Positions 16,849 to 24,463 of a stretch of 53,534 nucleotides of DNA are shown here, piece by piece; positions within the stretch are counted from its first letter, which is position 1; every line of letters starts with the position of its first letter. Made by a program: the position numbers and the translations under genes. Below the pieces are notes generated by a model. It worked only from the letters and a program-made list of their open reading frames with translations. It was not told the origin of the DNA and searched no databases. The DNA lies in the NCBI GenBank assembly GCA_013166775.1, contig JABLTJ010000023.1:1-53534 (forward strand). Reading direction: 5' to 3'. Origin of the DNA: Promethearchaeati archaeon. Lineage in GTDB: Archaea > Asgardarchaeota > Heimdallarchaeia > Heimdallarchaeales > Heimdallarchaeaceae.

Positions 16849-16896
16849 TTACTATTAAAATTATTCTAATTGTCATAATAAGTATTACTATTAAAA
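16849..16896. promoter_or_regulatory. Direct repeat in the divergent control region
   Basis: The 12-mer TTACTATTAAAA occurs at 16849-16860 and again at 16885-16896, 36 bases apart (between three and four helical turns). It lies between the leftward regulator gene and the rightward TIGR04076 gene, whose TATA box (ATTTAAAT) is near 16918-16925. A regulator binding site is likely, though the region is very AT-rich. Confidence 0.45.
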
Positions 16897-16988
16897 AAAC
16901 TTTAACGGTCAAAAGATATTTAAATGTTTATGGGATTTGTTATCAAGATTGAGAAATCAAATACTCAAAAATTTAGGAAGGAATAAAA

Positions 16989-17300
16989 ATGGATAAAGTA
17001 AAAATAACTGTTGTAAAGAAATTTACTCCAAAAGATATTATTGGTGAAGATTTCATTAAAGCGAACGGACAACCAATTAATGTATGCGGATTTCAAGAAA
17101 GCCAAGAATTCATTGTAGGTGAAAGAGGGAATATGCCTGAGGGGTTCTGTCATCATGCTTGGTATGGTTTGTACAAAAATGTCAGTGTCTTAAGATGCGG
17201 TGGGGGTTTCCCTGATTTCACTGGGCAAGATATGATCTATACTGCTTGTCCTGATGGTATTAGACCTGTTTGCTTTAAAGTAGAAAGAATAAAAGAATAG
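16989..17300 (+). CDS. TIGR04076-family small Cys-rich protein
   Basis: A 103-residue cytosolic protein. The C-terminal pattern 'MPEGFCHHAWYGLYKNVSVL', RCGGGFPDF, then 'CPDGIRPVCFKVERI' is the signature of the TIGR04076 family, found in archaea and anaerobic bacteria without a known function. Cys residues in FC, RCGG, ACPDG and VCF are conserved positions and could bind a metal or a cluster. ATG 16989 follows an AGGAAT ribosome site (16977-16982). It is divergent from a winged-helix regulator and is followed 19 bases later by a SnoaL-like gene, so those two are probably one transcript. Confidence 0.85.
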   Translation: MDKVKITVVKKFTPKDIIGEDFIKANGQPINVCGFQESQEFIVGERGNMPEGFCHHAWYGLYKNVSVLRCGGGFPDFTGQDMIYTACPDGIRPVCFKVERIKE

Positions 17301-17319
17301 AATTCAAAAGGTGCTTTGT

Positions 17320-17718
17320 ATGTATGTAGATACAGATATCAGTGAAATAGTGAGAGTTGTAAATCTCTATCTAGAAGGATTATATGAAAGAAAATTTGAT
17401 TTACTTGAAGAAGCTTTTTGGAACGAAGCAAAAAACATAGGTGTAACTAATGAGAGTAAATTTTGGTTAAAATCAATGGGTTTCTGGAAAGAAAAGTGCA
17501 AAACTCCTCCCATACAATACTCTAAAGATGAGCGTGTATTTTCATTAGAAAATGTTGATGTATGGCATAATTCAGCTGTTGTAAAAGTGAAAATGATTAT
17601 TAAACATCCAGAGCGATTATATGAATGCACAGATTATCTATCACTTCTCAAATCAGATGGTCAATGGAAAATCTACTGTAAGTTATGGTCAGCTAGGGAT
17701 ATTCCACTGAATAACTAG
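17320..17718 (+). CDS. SnoaL/NTF2-like protein
   Basis: A 132-residue protein with the NTF2-like cone fold pattern: 'VVNLYLEGLYERKFDLLEEA' as the first helices, a middle helix with 'KFWLKSMGFWKEK', then strands ending in 'YLSLLKSDGQWKIYCKLWS', typical of lumazine-binding or SnoaL-like families (PF12893 type). ATG 17320 is preferred because AAAAGGTG ends six bases before it; the in-frame GTG at 17311 would lie inside that ribosome site. It follows the TIGR04076 gene closely. NTF2-like proteins may be isomerases, or bind small ligands; the role here is open. Confidence 0.75.
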   Translation: MYVDTDISEIVRVVNLYLEGLYERKFDLLEEAFWNEAKNIGVTNESKFWLKSMGFWKEKCKTPPIQYSKDERVFSLENVDVWHNSAVVKVKMIIKHPERLYECTDYLSLLKSDGQWKIYCKLWSARDIPLNN

Positions 17719-17733
17719 AATAACTCCTGCTTT

Positions 17734-18510
17734 CTATACTTTCTTTCTTGTTAGTTCCTTTTCCGAATAATAAGCAAGTACTGAAACAGCTATTAATGCC
17801 GATCCTAAAAGGAACAATACTACACAGACAATTGCGATATTCGTTGGAGAAAATTCCATCATTGAAAGATTTACTGACATCATGAATATATTATACGGTT
17901 GAAATTCTTCAAACATAAGAAAAGCGGAAATCAAAGTTATTACTAGAATAACAACTGCAGAGATTACGCCTGCAGATATTTGACTTTTGGCTATTGTTGA
18001 TATCAAAATTCCTATACTCATGTAAGTGAATAAGGTTATTGCATAAACTATTAGAGATACAATGAAAGATTGAATATCTGGTAATCCTATAAAAGCCCAA
18101 GTACCAAAGAAGACTGCTATAGCTCCTGCAATTGTACTAATGAGCACTAGAAGATAGCGTACTGCTAGCTTAGTTAGAATAACTGATACAGGAGATATTG
18201 GTTTAGTTTGTATAAGCACCAAAGTGTTTTGTTCTCTTTCTCCTGCTATTGCATCAGCACATAGTATAACAGCTATTATAGAAACAATGCTGTTAGTGCT
18301 ATCCATAAAACTTTGAATGGACATCTCTGGTGTAACTTCAGGTAAAAGACTTTCAAGAAAATCTGCTAGATATGGAAGAGCTAACAACAGTATAACAGTA
18401 AGAAAACCAAAAATAGCTAAACCAATAGATAAAGGTAGAATTTTCCTTCGAATATATTTCCATTCCTTAAACAAAAATGACTTACTCTGTGTTGAAAAAA
18501 TCTCTCTCAT
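17734..18510 (-). CDS. ABC-2 type permease subunit
   Basis: A 258-residue membrane protein with six predicted helices. The cytosolic N-terminus has FKEWKYIRRKI, a usual start for the PF12679-type ABC-2 permeases. The motif AGEREQNTLVLIQTKPISPVSV between helices 2 and 3 is characteristic of the NatB/YtrC-like branch. It overlaps the ATPase gene upstream by 4 bases, forming an ATPase-permease pair with the PLDc_N protein in front. It probably exports a small molecule or acts on lipid or peptide. It is convergent with the SnoaL-like gene. Confidence 0.87.
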   Translation of the reverse strand: MREIFSTQSKSFLFKEWKYIRRKILPLSIGLAIFGFLTVILLLALPYLADFLESLLPEVTPEMSIQSFMDSTNSIVSIIAVILCADAIAGEREQNTLVLIQTKPISPVSVILTKLAVRYLLVLISTIAGAIAVFFGTWAFIGLPDIQSFIVSLIVYAITLFTYMSIGILISTIAKSQISAGVISAVVILVITLISAFLMFEEFQPYNIFMMSVNLSMMEFSPTNIAIVCVVLFLLGSALIAVSVLAYYSEKELTRKKV

Positions 18511-19427
18511 GAAGCATCCACCAACCTAGTAAATATCTGATCTAAATCAGGAATATTTGGTCCAAAAGAAACAATTTCAAATTTCTCTAACATTTCCCCA
18601 ACAAGTTGATTTGCTTTGCTAAAATCTTTAAGTCGAAAGATTATTCTTTCTCCTTGAATACTCACTTCTTGGACAAACTTATTCTTTTCAAGATAATCTT
18701 TGACTTCTTCGATGTTAATTTTAGATGTCACAAAAAAGGAGTCATCAGTCATCCTTGAAAGAATGCTATCAGGATTATCCTCGACAATTAGACTTCCATC
18801 ATTTAAAACATAGATTTTCTCGCATAATCTCCATATATCTGATAAAATGTGACTGGAAAAAATCACTATATTTTCCTTAGCTAATCTTCGCATAATTTCA
18901 CTTATGCGTTCTCTGTTTATAGGATCTAATCCTGAGAGACTCTCATCAAGTATAATAATGTCAGGTTCATGAAGGATAATGCTTGCTAAGAGAAGTAGTC
19001 TTCTTTGCCCTGTTGAAAGGTATTTTACTATTTTACTCGGAGGAAAATCAATACCGATATACTCAACAACATCTCTAACCTTATTGCTTCTAACATCCTT
19101 AGGAATACCTGACATTCCAGCCATTACATGCAGAAATTCTTTTGCTGAAAGTCTGTCGTACAAACCTGAATCTTCAGGTAAGAATCCTATTTTATTACGA
19201 ATAGCTAGGTTTTTTGGTGATACTCTATCTCCATTTAGATGAATATCTCCTTCTGATGGTACTAATAAGCTGGAAATACATTTTAACAAAGTAGTTTTAC
19301 CTGCACCATTAGGTCCAATTAAACCATATAGGCCAGGTTTATCGATTTGTATAGATACCTGTTTAAGGGCTTTAACATCATCGAAATTCTTACTTAAAGC
19401 TTCAACTTTAACCCCAATCTTCTTCAT
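18507..19427 (-). CDS. ABC transporter ATP-binding subunit
   Basis: A 306-residue ATPase. Walker A is GPNGAGKTT, the signature is LSTGQRRLL, Walker B is IIILDESLSGLD and the switch His is in FSSHILSD. A C-terminal tail of about 85 residues after the core is regulatory or dimerising. The ATG at 19427 (MKKIGVKVEALSKNF) starts at the normal position for the family and overlaps the preceding gene by 20 bases; an upstream in-frame start at 19481 would add residues with no family support. It partners with the permease at 17734. Confidence 0.88.
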   Translation of the reverse strand: MKKIGVKVEALSKNFDDVKALKQVSIQIDKPGLYGLIGPNGAGKTTLLKCISSLLVPSEGDIHLNGDRVSPKNLAIRNKIGFLPEDSGLYDRLSAKEFLHVMAGMSGIPKDVRSNKVRDVVEYIGIDFPPSKIVKYLSTGQRRLLLLASIILHEPDIIILDESLSGLDPINRERISEIMRRLAKENIVIFSSHILSDIWRLCEKIYVLNDGSLIVEDNPDSILSRMTDDSFFVTSKINIEEVKDYLEKNKFVQEVSIQGERIIFRLKDFSKANQLVGEMLEKFEIVSFGPNIPDLDQIFTRLVDAS

Positions 19428-19638
19428 CTTCAGTCTTCTCTTTTGGCATTCTTCCAAATAACAAATATGATAACCATCCAAACATGCTAACTATCCAAAT
19501 AACAGTTATCCATATATAATTAGTATTCTTTGGTCTCTTTTCCCAGCCTTTAATTAAATCAAGTGTTGCTAGTAATTTCATTCCTGAATCAAGTAAAACT
19601 ACTGGAATAAGAATTAGAATTAATACCCACGTTTCCAT
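19408..19638 (-). CDS. PLDc_N-domain small membrane protein
   Basis: A 76-residue protein with two helices ('WVLILILIPVVLLDSGMKLL' and WITVIWIVSMFGWLSYLLFGR). The spacing and the 'LYLLFGR'-like end are those of the phospholipase D N-terminal (PLDc_N) domain, here without any nuclease part. Genes of this kind often precede ABC-2 pairs and are thought to be accessory membrane subunits. The ATG at 19638 is preferred over an upstream start at 19704, which would add a Tyr/Asn-rich tail outside the family. It is the first gene of the ABC cassette, overlapping the ATPase gene by 20 bases. Confidence 0.72.
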   Translation of the reverse strand: METWVLILILIPVVLLDSGMKLLATLDLIKGWEKRPKNTNYIWITVIWIVSMFGWLSYLLFGRMPKEKTEDEEDWG

Positions 19639-19739
19639 AATATCCACTTTAGACTTATTAACAAGTAAAGAACAATTATAATAATAAATATTGATATTCA
19701 ACATACTTCGCTATCAAGTTAGTAAAAAATTAAACCAGG

Positions 19740-20105
19740 TTAACTGAAAAGATTAGTAATTAATTTTGCTAATTTCAAGATACTAAACGGTTTCTGAATA
19801 AAAAGTGAAACTCCTAAATTACTTGCTTCTTCTCTGATTGTAGGATCTGCTGTCACAAACAAGATTTTGGATTTACTTGCTATTTTATTTTTACGTAATT
19901 CCTTTAATGTTTCAATACCGTTTTTTATTGGCATGCGATGATCCAGAATAATTACATCAGGATATGATTTCATCCTCTCAATATTCTCAATAGCTTGCTG
20001 ACCATTTTGAGCGTTTCCTATTATTTGATGACCTTCTATAGTTAAACCTTCCTGGTAAAGGTATCTAATTGCTTCCTCATCATCAATAATAAATATAGAA
20101 ACCAT
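19740..20105 (-). CDS. Single-domain response regulator (receiver)
   Basis: A 121-residue CheY-like receiver. The acid pocket is D8-D9 in FIIDDEE, the phosphoacceptor D55 is in VIILDHRMP, the switch Thr is in FVTADP and the Lys is in FIQKPFS. There is no output domain, so it acts by protein contact or as a phosphate relay. ATG 20105 follows AGGG at the usual distance and lies 4 bases after the histidine kinase stop, so the pair is one operon and almost certainly cognate. The ABC cassette begins about 100 bases further on and may be under the same signal. Confidence 0.9.
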   Translation of the reverse strand: MVSIFIIDDEEAIRYLYQEGLTIEGHQIIGNAQNGQQAIENIERMKSYPDVIILDHRMPIKNGIETLKELRKNKIASKSKILFVTADPTIREEASNLGVSLFIQKPFSILKLAKLITNLFS

Positions 20106-20109
20106 AATA

Positions 20110-21996
20110 TTACCCTTCAGGAATTTGTACAATTACAACAGTTCCTTTTTTATGATCATCAGGAACTCTATTAGAAAATCTTATTTCACCATTGTAAGTA
20201 TCAAGAATAACACTTGCTAAATACAATCCTAAACCAGATCCTTCTTGGAATCTGTGGTCACCTCTAGTTAAACGTTTGAAAAATCTGGGTTTTATATCAT
20301 CAGGAATACCCATTCCGTAATCTGTAAATCTAATTTCAATCAGTTTTAATTCTTCAATCTCCACAGAAACACATTTAATATCAAGTTTAACATCTTGCTC
20401 TTCTGTATATTTCACTGCGTTGTTGATAACATTCTCAAAAACGTTCTGTAGAAGATCTCCGGCAATCACATTGACTTTTTTCTTTGGACATTCAAAAGTA
20501 ACATCAATTTTTCGGGGATAGAACATTGTTTTCTGCAATTCAATTGCGTTTTCAAGAATAGGACGAAGAGGAAGAGTACGTTTTGCTTTTCTCTCCTTTT
20601 GAATTTTTGTTAACTGTTGCACTGTTTGAAGAATTCTTTCACTCCTTTCAACTACATTAATGCTTCTTGATAAGAACTCTTTGAATTTGTCTATGTTTTG
20701 GGTGTCCAAACCTTGATCTAATAATTCTAAATATCCATGAACTGAAGTATTGGCATTAAGGAAATCATGAGATAGTATGTCTAGTAAAATTGAAACATAT
20801 TCTCTTTCCTCTTCTGATTCAATATAGAGAAAGTGATGTTCATAATTCATTGTAATTTGATTGGCAAAAGTCATGAAGAGATCAACATCTTGAGGAAGAT
20901 AGAGATTATCAATTTCTGATCCTATCAAAATAAATCCTGCAGGTTGTTGATTAAGAAACATTGTAGCAAGTATCACACTTTGAGCGCTATCAAAGAAATG
21001 ACTGCAATCTGTATCTATATATGAAACTATGTCTCCTTTCTTTGTAAGGTCTTCTAATATTTCTGTTGGTGAGAAGTTAAATCCAAACTCTCCTTTTTTT
21101 GCTAATATTTCACTATCTAGAAAAACCATTCCATGATCAGAATAGAAAATACCCAAGATATCGTCCAGAACCTTATTCCAGAAGGTTGACAAATCTTTAT
21201 ACCTTGAATAAAGAGCATATTTATTTAAAGTTGAAACAATAGCTGAAAGTTTTTTCATAGGTTCAATGTTTGCAAAAAAACCTACAGATGCCATAGGCTG
21301 ACTATTTGAATCATAAAGAGTAGATCCAATGACTCTAAAAGTATTTGGACGACCTAATCTATCAATTAGAACCAACTCATAAGAGCTTGTAGGAGTTCCT
21401 TCTTTTCTATTCTCTATACTCTGATGATATGTTTCTTGTGAGACAGGGTGAAGAAAATCTGTTACAGATTTATCCTTTATTTCATCAAACGTATAACCTA
21501 AAACTTCACAAAGCCGATCATTGATGTACATAGTATGATCATCTAGATCATCCACCCAAAAACCTAGCTCAGTATGATGAGTTAGAGCGTCTAAAAGAGC
21601 ATTGACTAGTTCAGGAGATTGGTTAATTAAAGGTTCTGCGCTGATATTTGCACTGATTATTATTCTAGCTGGTTTTCCATTAAAGATGATGTTATCTCCA
21701 GTAACTTGAGTAAGCATAATAGAACCATCTTTATGTATAAAACGCATTGTAAAACGTCTTTCTGGCTCTCCCCCTTCCAAAAGAATTTTTTGTCTATCTT
21801 TAATTAGGATGATATCATCTTTGTGTACAAAATCTAGTATTTCCATTTTTTGGACATCTTCTAGAGAATAACCGAAAACATCAATGAATGTCTTATTACA
21901 ATATACTATTTTGGTTAAATCCTGTACAATGATCATAGATAAAGGATTTGCATCGAAAAGAGCTTCGAATGAGGAAATTGAAGGTTTTTCAGACAT
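20110..21996 (-). CDS. PAS/GAF sensor histidine kinase
   Basis: A 628-residue soluble kinase. PAS domains lie at about 10-120 and 140-250, and a GAF-like segment at about 260-390. The HisKA helix has the phosphoacceptor H410 in LDILSHDFLNANTSVHG. The ATPase domain has its N box at NVFENVINNAVKY, a G1-like segment at FTDYGMGIP and a G2 box at GSGLGLYLASVIL. There are no transmembrane helices, so the signal is cytosolic, possibly redox or a small ligand bound by PAS. The SHDFLN variant of the H box is common among archaeal kinases. It is followed directly by its receiver gene. Confidence 0.92.
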   Translation of the reverse strand: MSEKPSISSFEALFDANPLSMIIVQDLTKIVYCNKTFIDVFGYSLEDVQKMEILDFVHKDDIILIKDRQKILLEGGEPERRFTMRFIHKDGSIMLTQVTGDNIIFNGKPARIIISANISAEPLINQSPELVNALLDALTHHTELGFWVDDLDDHTMYINDRLCEVLGYTFDEIKDKSVTDFLHPVSQETYHQSIENRKEGTPTSSYELVLIDRLGRPNTFRVIGSTLYDSNSQPMASVGFFANIEPMKKLSAIVSTLNKYALYSRYKDLSTFWNKVLDDILGIFYSDHGMVFLDSEILAKKGEFGFNFSPTEILEDLTKKGDIVSYIDTDCSHFFDSAQSVILATMFLNQQPAGFILIGSEIDNLYLPQDVDLFMTFANQITMNYEHHFLYIESEEEREYVSILLDILSHDFLNANTSVHGYLELLDQGLDTQNIDKFKEFLSRSINVVERSERILQTVQQLTKIQKERKAKRTLPLRPILENAIELQKTMFYPRKIDVTFECPKKKVNVIAGDLLQNVFENVINNAVKYTEEQDVKLDIKCVSVEIEELKLIEIRFTDYGMGIPDDIKPRFFKRLTRGDHRFQEGSGLGLYLASVILDTYNGEIRFSNRVPDDHKKGTVVIVQIPEG

Positions 21997-21999
21997 TCA

Positions 22000-22612
22000 T
22001 ATAAAAATTCGTTAAAATATATTATAAAGAGTACGTAAGAGGCGAAAGAAAAAGAATCAAGGTTGAAAGAAATTTATCTCTTCCTTTTTCTTAGAATTTT
22101 GAATATACAAATTGCTGTCAAACTTAATGTTAAGCTAAGAACTGAATTGTATAATGTAAAAGTATTATCTGTATCATTGTTATTTCACTCAAAATCTTTC
22201 AAGTTATTATTTGTCTTTTACTATGTTAGAGTATGTAAAAATATCCAGCGGGATAGAGGTACTTCTTTAATCAATCTATATCCTCCTATTCCTTATTACA
22301 AAGGATGGGTGATATACTCGCTTAATCTGCTTATAATCATAACAAGATAATAAAAGTTCTCGAGAGAAAACTAAAATCAAAAGACTTTATGGATATATAT
22401 TATGCTACATTTACTTTAGGTTTTTAAGTAACAGCAAACACATTGATTTACTAAAAAAATGTCTTTTAGGACTAGAGGAAATAGATTATAGTACGGAATC
22501 AAATTTTTCTAATAAATTATACTTGAGAGAAGATGCAATAAGAAAAGTGAAATCTACGCTTAAATTCTAGGACAGAGAGAGGAAAAAATAAGAAAAAGGG
22601 AAAAAAGTGTTT
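22000..22612. other. Non-coding stretch between kinase and malic enzyme, with a possible gene fossil
   Basis: About 610 bases without a convincing gene. A rightward frame from 22063 (TTG start, 95 codons) has an AT-driven composition and no family features. Another rightward frame, open from 22343 to 22570, has no ATG, GTG or TTG near its beginning but ends in a sequence that looks like protein: 'HIDLLKKCLLGLEEIDYSTE' and later 'LYLREDAIRKVKSTLKF'. This could be the tail of a decayed gene. No tRNA, terminator hairpin or repeat was recognised. Confidence 0.35.
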
Positions 22613-24022
22613 TTAAATTGGGGGAGCGATGAATTTATTGTCCATCAAACTCTGAGTTAAATCTCGAGCATACTTGATTTTTTCTTCAGCCATCTTAAAG
22701 AGTTCTTCTTCTTCCATAATGGTTCGAGCAACACCTTGTTCGATAGCTTTCATACCAACTTTGGTTGCTTCGAAGGGGAAAAGCTCCCATTCTGACATAG
22801 CTGGAATGATGTATTTGTCAGTTGTACCTTTCTTAATTGCTATATCAGCAATAGCTTGAGCAGCTGCAACACACATCTCATCAGTGATTGTAGTTGCATT
22901 GACATCTAAAGTACCTCTGAAAATACCTGGAAAACCAAGACTGTTATTGATTTGGTTATCAAAATCGCTACGACCTGTACCAACAACTCTAGCTCCAGCA
23001 GCTTTTGCTTTCCAAGGCCAAATTTCTGGGATCGGATTCGCACATGCAAATACAATACTATCTGATGCCATTTTTGAAACCCATTCTTGTTTGACCACAT
23101 CCTCTGCAGATTTGGATGCTGAAATCATAACATCTGCTCCTTCCATAGCATTACCAAAGTCACCACTTAAACCTTCACCGTTTGTCTTCTGTGCTAAGTC
23201 ATATTTGAAAGAATCATAGTCTTTTTGCTCAATGATATCTGGTCTATCTTTTGTAATGATTCCCTTGGAATCAGCCATGACTATGTTCTTTAGAGGAACA
23301 CCTGCTGCTTCAAGTACGTAAGCAGTTCGAGTATTAGCTGCACCAACACCAAGCATAGCAACTTTAAGTTGATCGAGTTCTTTACCAACGTGATGAGCAG
23401 CTCCAATAACACCTCCAACAACTACAGAAGCTGTTCCTTGAGCATCGTCATGCCATACTGGTATAGTTATTTCAGGGTCGTTACGTAGTGTTTCAAGCAC
23501 TGTATAACATTTTGGTTTAGAAATATCTTCTAAATTAATACCTCCTACTGAAGGTTGGAGAAGCTTTACAAAATTGATTATTTCTTCTGCTGATGGTCTT
23601 CTACCAGGATTTCCAATACTTAAGGCAAAAGCGTCTACACCTCCAAGGTATTTGAAGAGCAATGCTTTTCCTTCCATGACTGGTTGACCAGCTTCAGGTC
23701 CAATATCTCCTAAGCCTAAAACTCTAGTTCCATCAGAGACTACAGCTATTGTATTAGCTCGATTAGTCATTCTGAAGGATTCTGTAGGATTAGCAGCAAT
23801 CTGTCTACAAGCCTCTGCGACACCTGGTGTATTCTGGATTAAGAGTCGCAACTCTTCAATTTACCACACAGCAAAAGCGTCGAAACCCCAGACACTCGCT
23901 TTTGGCACCGTTTGCATCTTTCCTTTGTAGAATGGATGCAACCTTACAGCATCAGCTGATGGCTTTTTAGCCTTTGCCAAAAGTTTATCTATTTCTTCTT
24001 TTGTTAATTCTTTTTCACTCAT
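22613..24022 (-). CDS. Malic enzyme (oxaloacetate-decarboxylating), split by a 30-base insert
   Basis: Oxidative decarboxylation of malate to pyruvate with NAD(P). Start ATG 24022 has GGTGA six bases before it. The N-terminal 53 codons end in FDAFAVW, then TAA at 23863-23861; the rest continues in the same frame with TPGVAEACRQIAANP. In this family these parts are joined as WYTPGVA. Dropping 30 bases (23832-23861) gives TGG TAT ACA, an exact fit, and a 459-residue protein. The other motifs are intact: VVSDGTRVLGLGDIGP, PVMEGKALLFK, WHDDAQGTASVVVGG (metal ligands), and GVGAANTRTA (nucleotide). Either the message is spliced, the ribosome bypasses or reads through the stop, two polypeptides are made, or the copy is broken. 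Confidence 0.85.
23832..23861 (-). other. 30-base intron-like hairpin insert in the malic enzyme gene
   Basis: On the coding strand, AAGAGT (23856-23851) pairs with ACTCTT (23846-23841) around the loop TGCG, extended past a bulged G by ATT with AAT (23860-23858 with 23840-23838). Beyond a three-base bulge TAA (23863-23861), exon TGG (23866-23864) pairs with insert CCA (23837-23835). Then comes a five-base bulge GAATA (23834-23830) and an outer helix GTG/CAC (23869-23867 with 23829-23827). Two bulges on opposite strands around a short central helix is the layout of an archaeal bulge-helix-bulge splice site, in relaxed form. Cuts at TA^A and GAA^TA would rejoin TGG TAT ACA. Confidence 0.55.
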
Positions 24023-24079
24023 ATTTTTCACCATAACGGTATGTGTTCCAATTTCCCACACACGAAATCATAATTAAAG

Positions 24080-24095
24080 TTTGACTTTTGTCAAA
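24080..24095. promoter_or_regulatory. Palindrome upstream of the malic enzyme
   Basis: TTTGAC-TTTT-GTCAAA is a perfect inverted repeat between the malic enzyme and a small rightward membrane-protein gene. It lies just upstream of a leftward TATA-like element (CTTTAATTAT, 24079-24070). It could be an operator for either gene; as an RNA hairpin it would be too close to the rightward start to be a terminator. Confidence 0.5.
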
Positions 24096-24110
24096 TTTTT
24101 ACCTGAAAAA

Positions 24111-24380
24111 ATGAAAAAAGAAGAAAGTGAAAAATCAACAGATAAACCAATTAGAAAATACCCATTTTATCCAATCTTCAGGTTCACCGTTAGATGCTAT
24201 TTTTATGTTGATTATTCAACTTGTTTTTGTACCTTTCCTCACAGTACTGATTGGGTGAGTATATTTAATTTAAGAACAGGCTCATTTGTCGAAAACTATT
24301 ACTGGATTTTTATAATATTAGGAATTATAGCATTTGTTGGTACAGTAGTTATACTTAGATTCACAGTATTGAAGAAATAG
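24111..24380 (+). pseudogene. Small two-helix membrane protein with an apparent double frameshift
   Basis: The continuous frame from ATG 24111 gives 89 residues. It begins MKKEESEKSTDKPIRKYPFYP and ends in a good helix, 'YWIFIILGIIAFVGTVVILRF'. Its middle reads as an odd Cys/Tyr-rich stretch (VRCYFYVDYSTCFCTFPHS). Reading the same bases shifted by one (about 24181-24256) gives SGSPLDAIFMLIIQLVFVPF followed by LTVLIG, a normal transmembrane helix. This suggests a one-base gain near 24178-24182 and a compensating change near 24255. The gene may be a slightly damaged two-helix protein or carry two sequencing errors. Family not recognised. Confidence 0.4.
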
Positions 24381-24463
24381 AATAAAAACACACATCAAAC
24401 TGAAATCCTTCTGAAAAATTGCAGTCTATGAATTAATTTATTAGTGTTCAATATTTTATACTC

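Noticed and set aside
22063..22350. 95-codon rightward frame starting at TTG
   Set aside because: No ribosome site or family features; Leu/Ile/Phe-rich composition is what AT-rich DNA gives by chance.
22906..23219. Frames antisense to malic enzyme
   Set aside because: The sense frame is an unmistakable enzyme; the antisense frames lack promoters and families.
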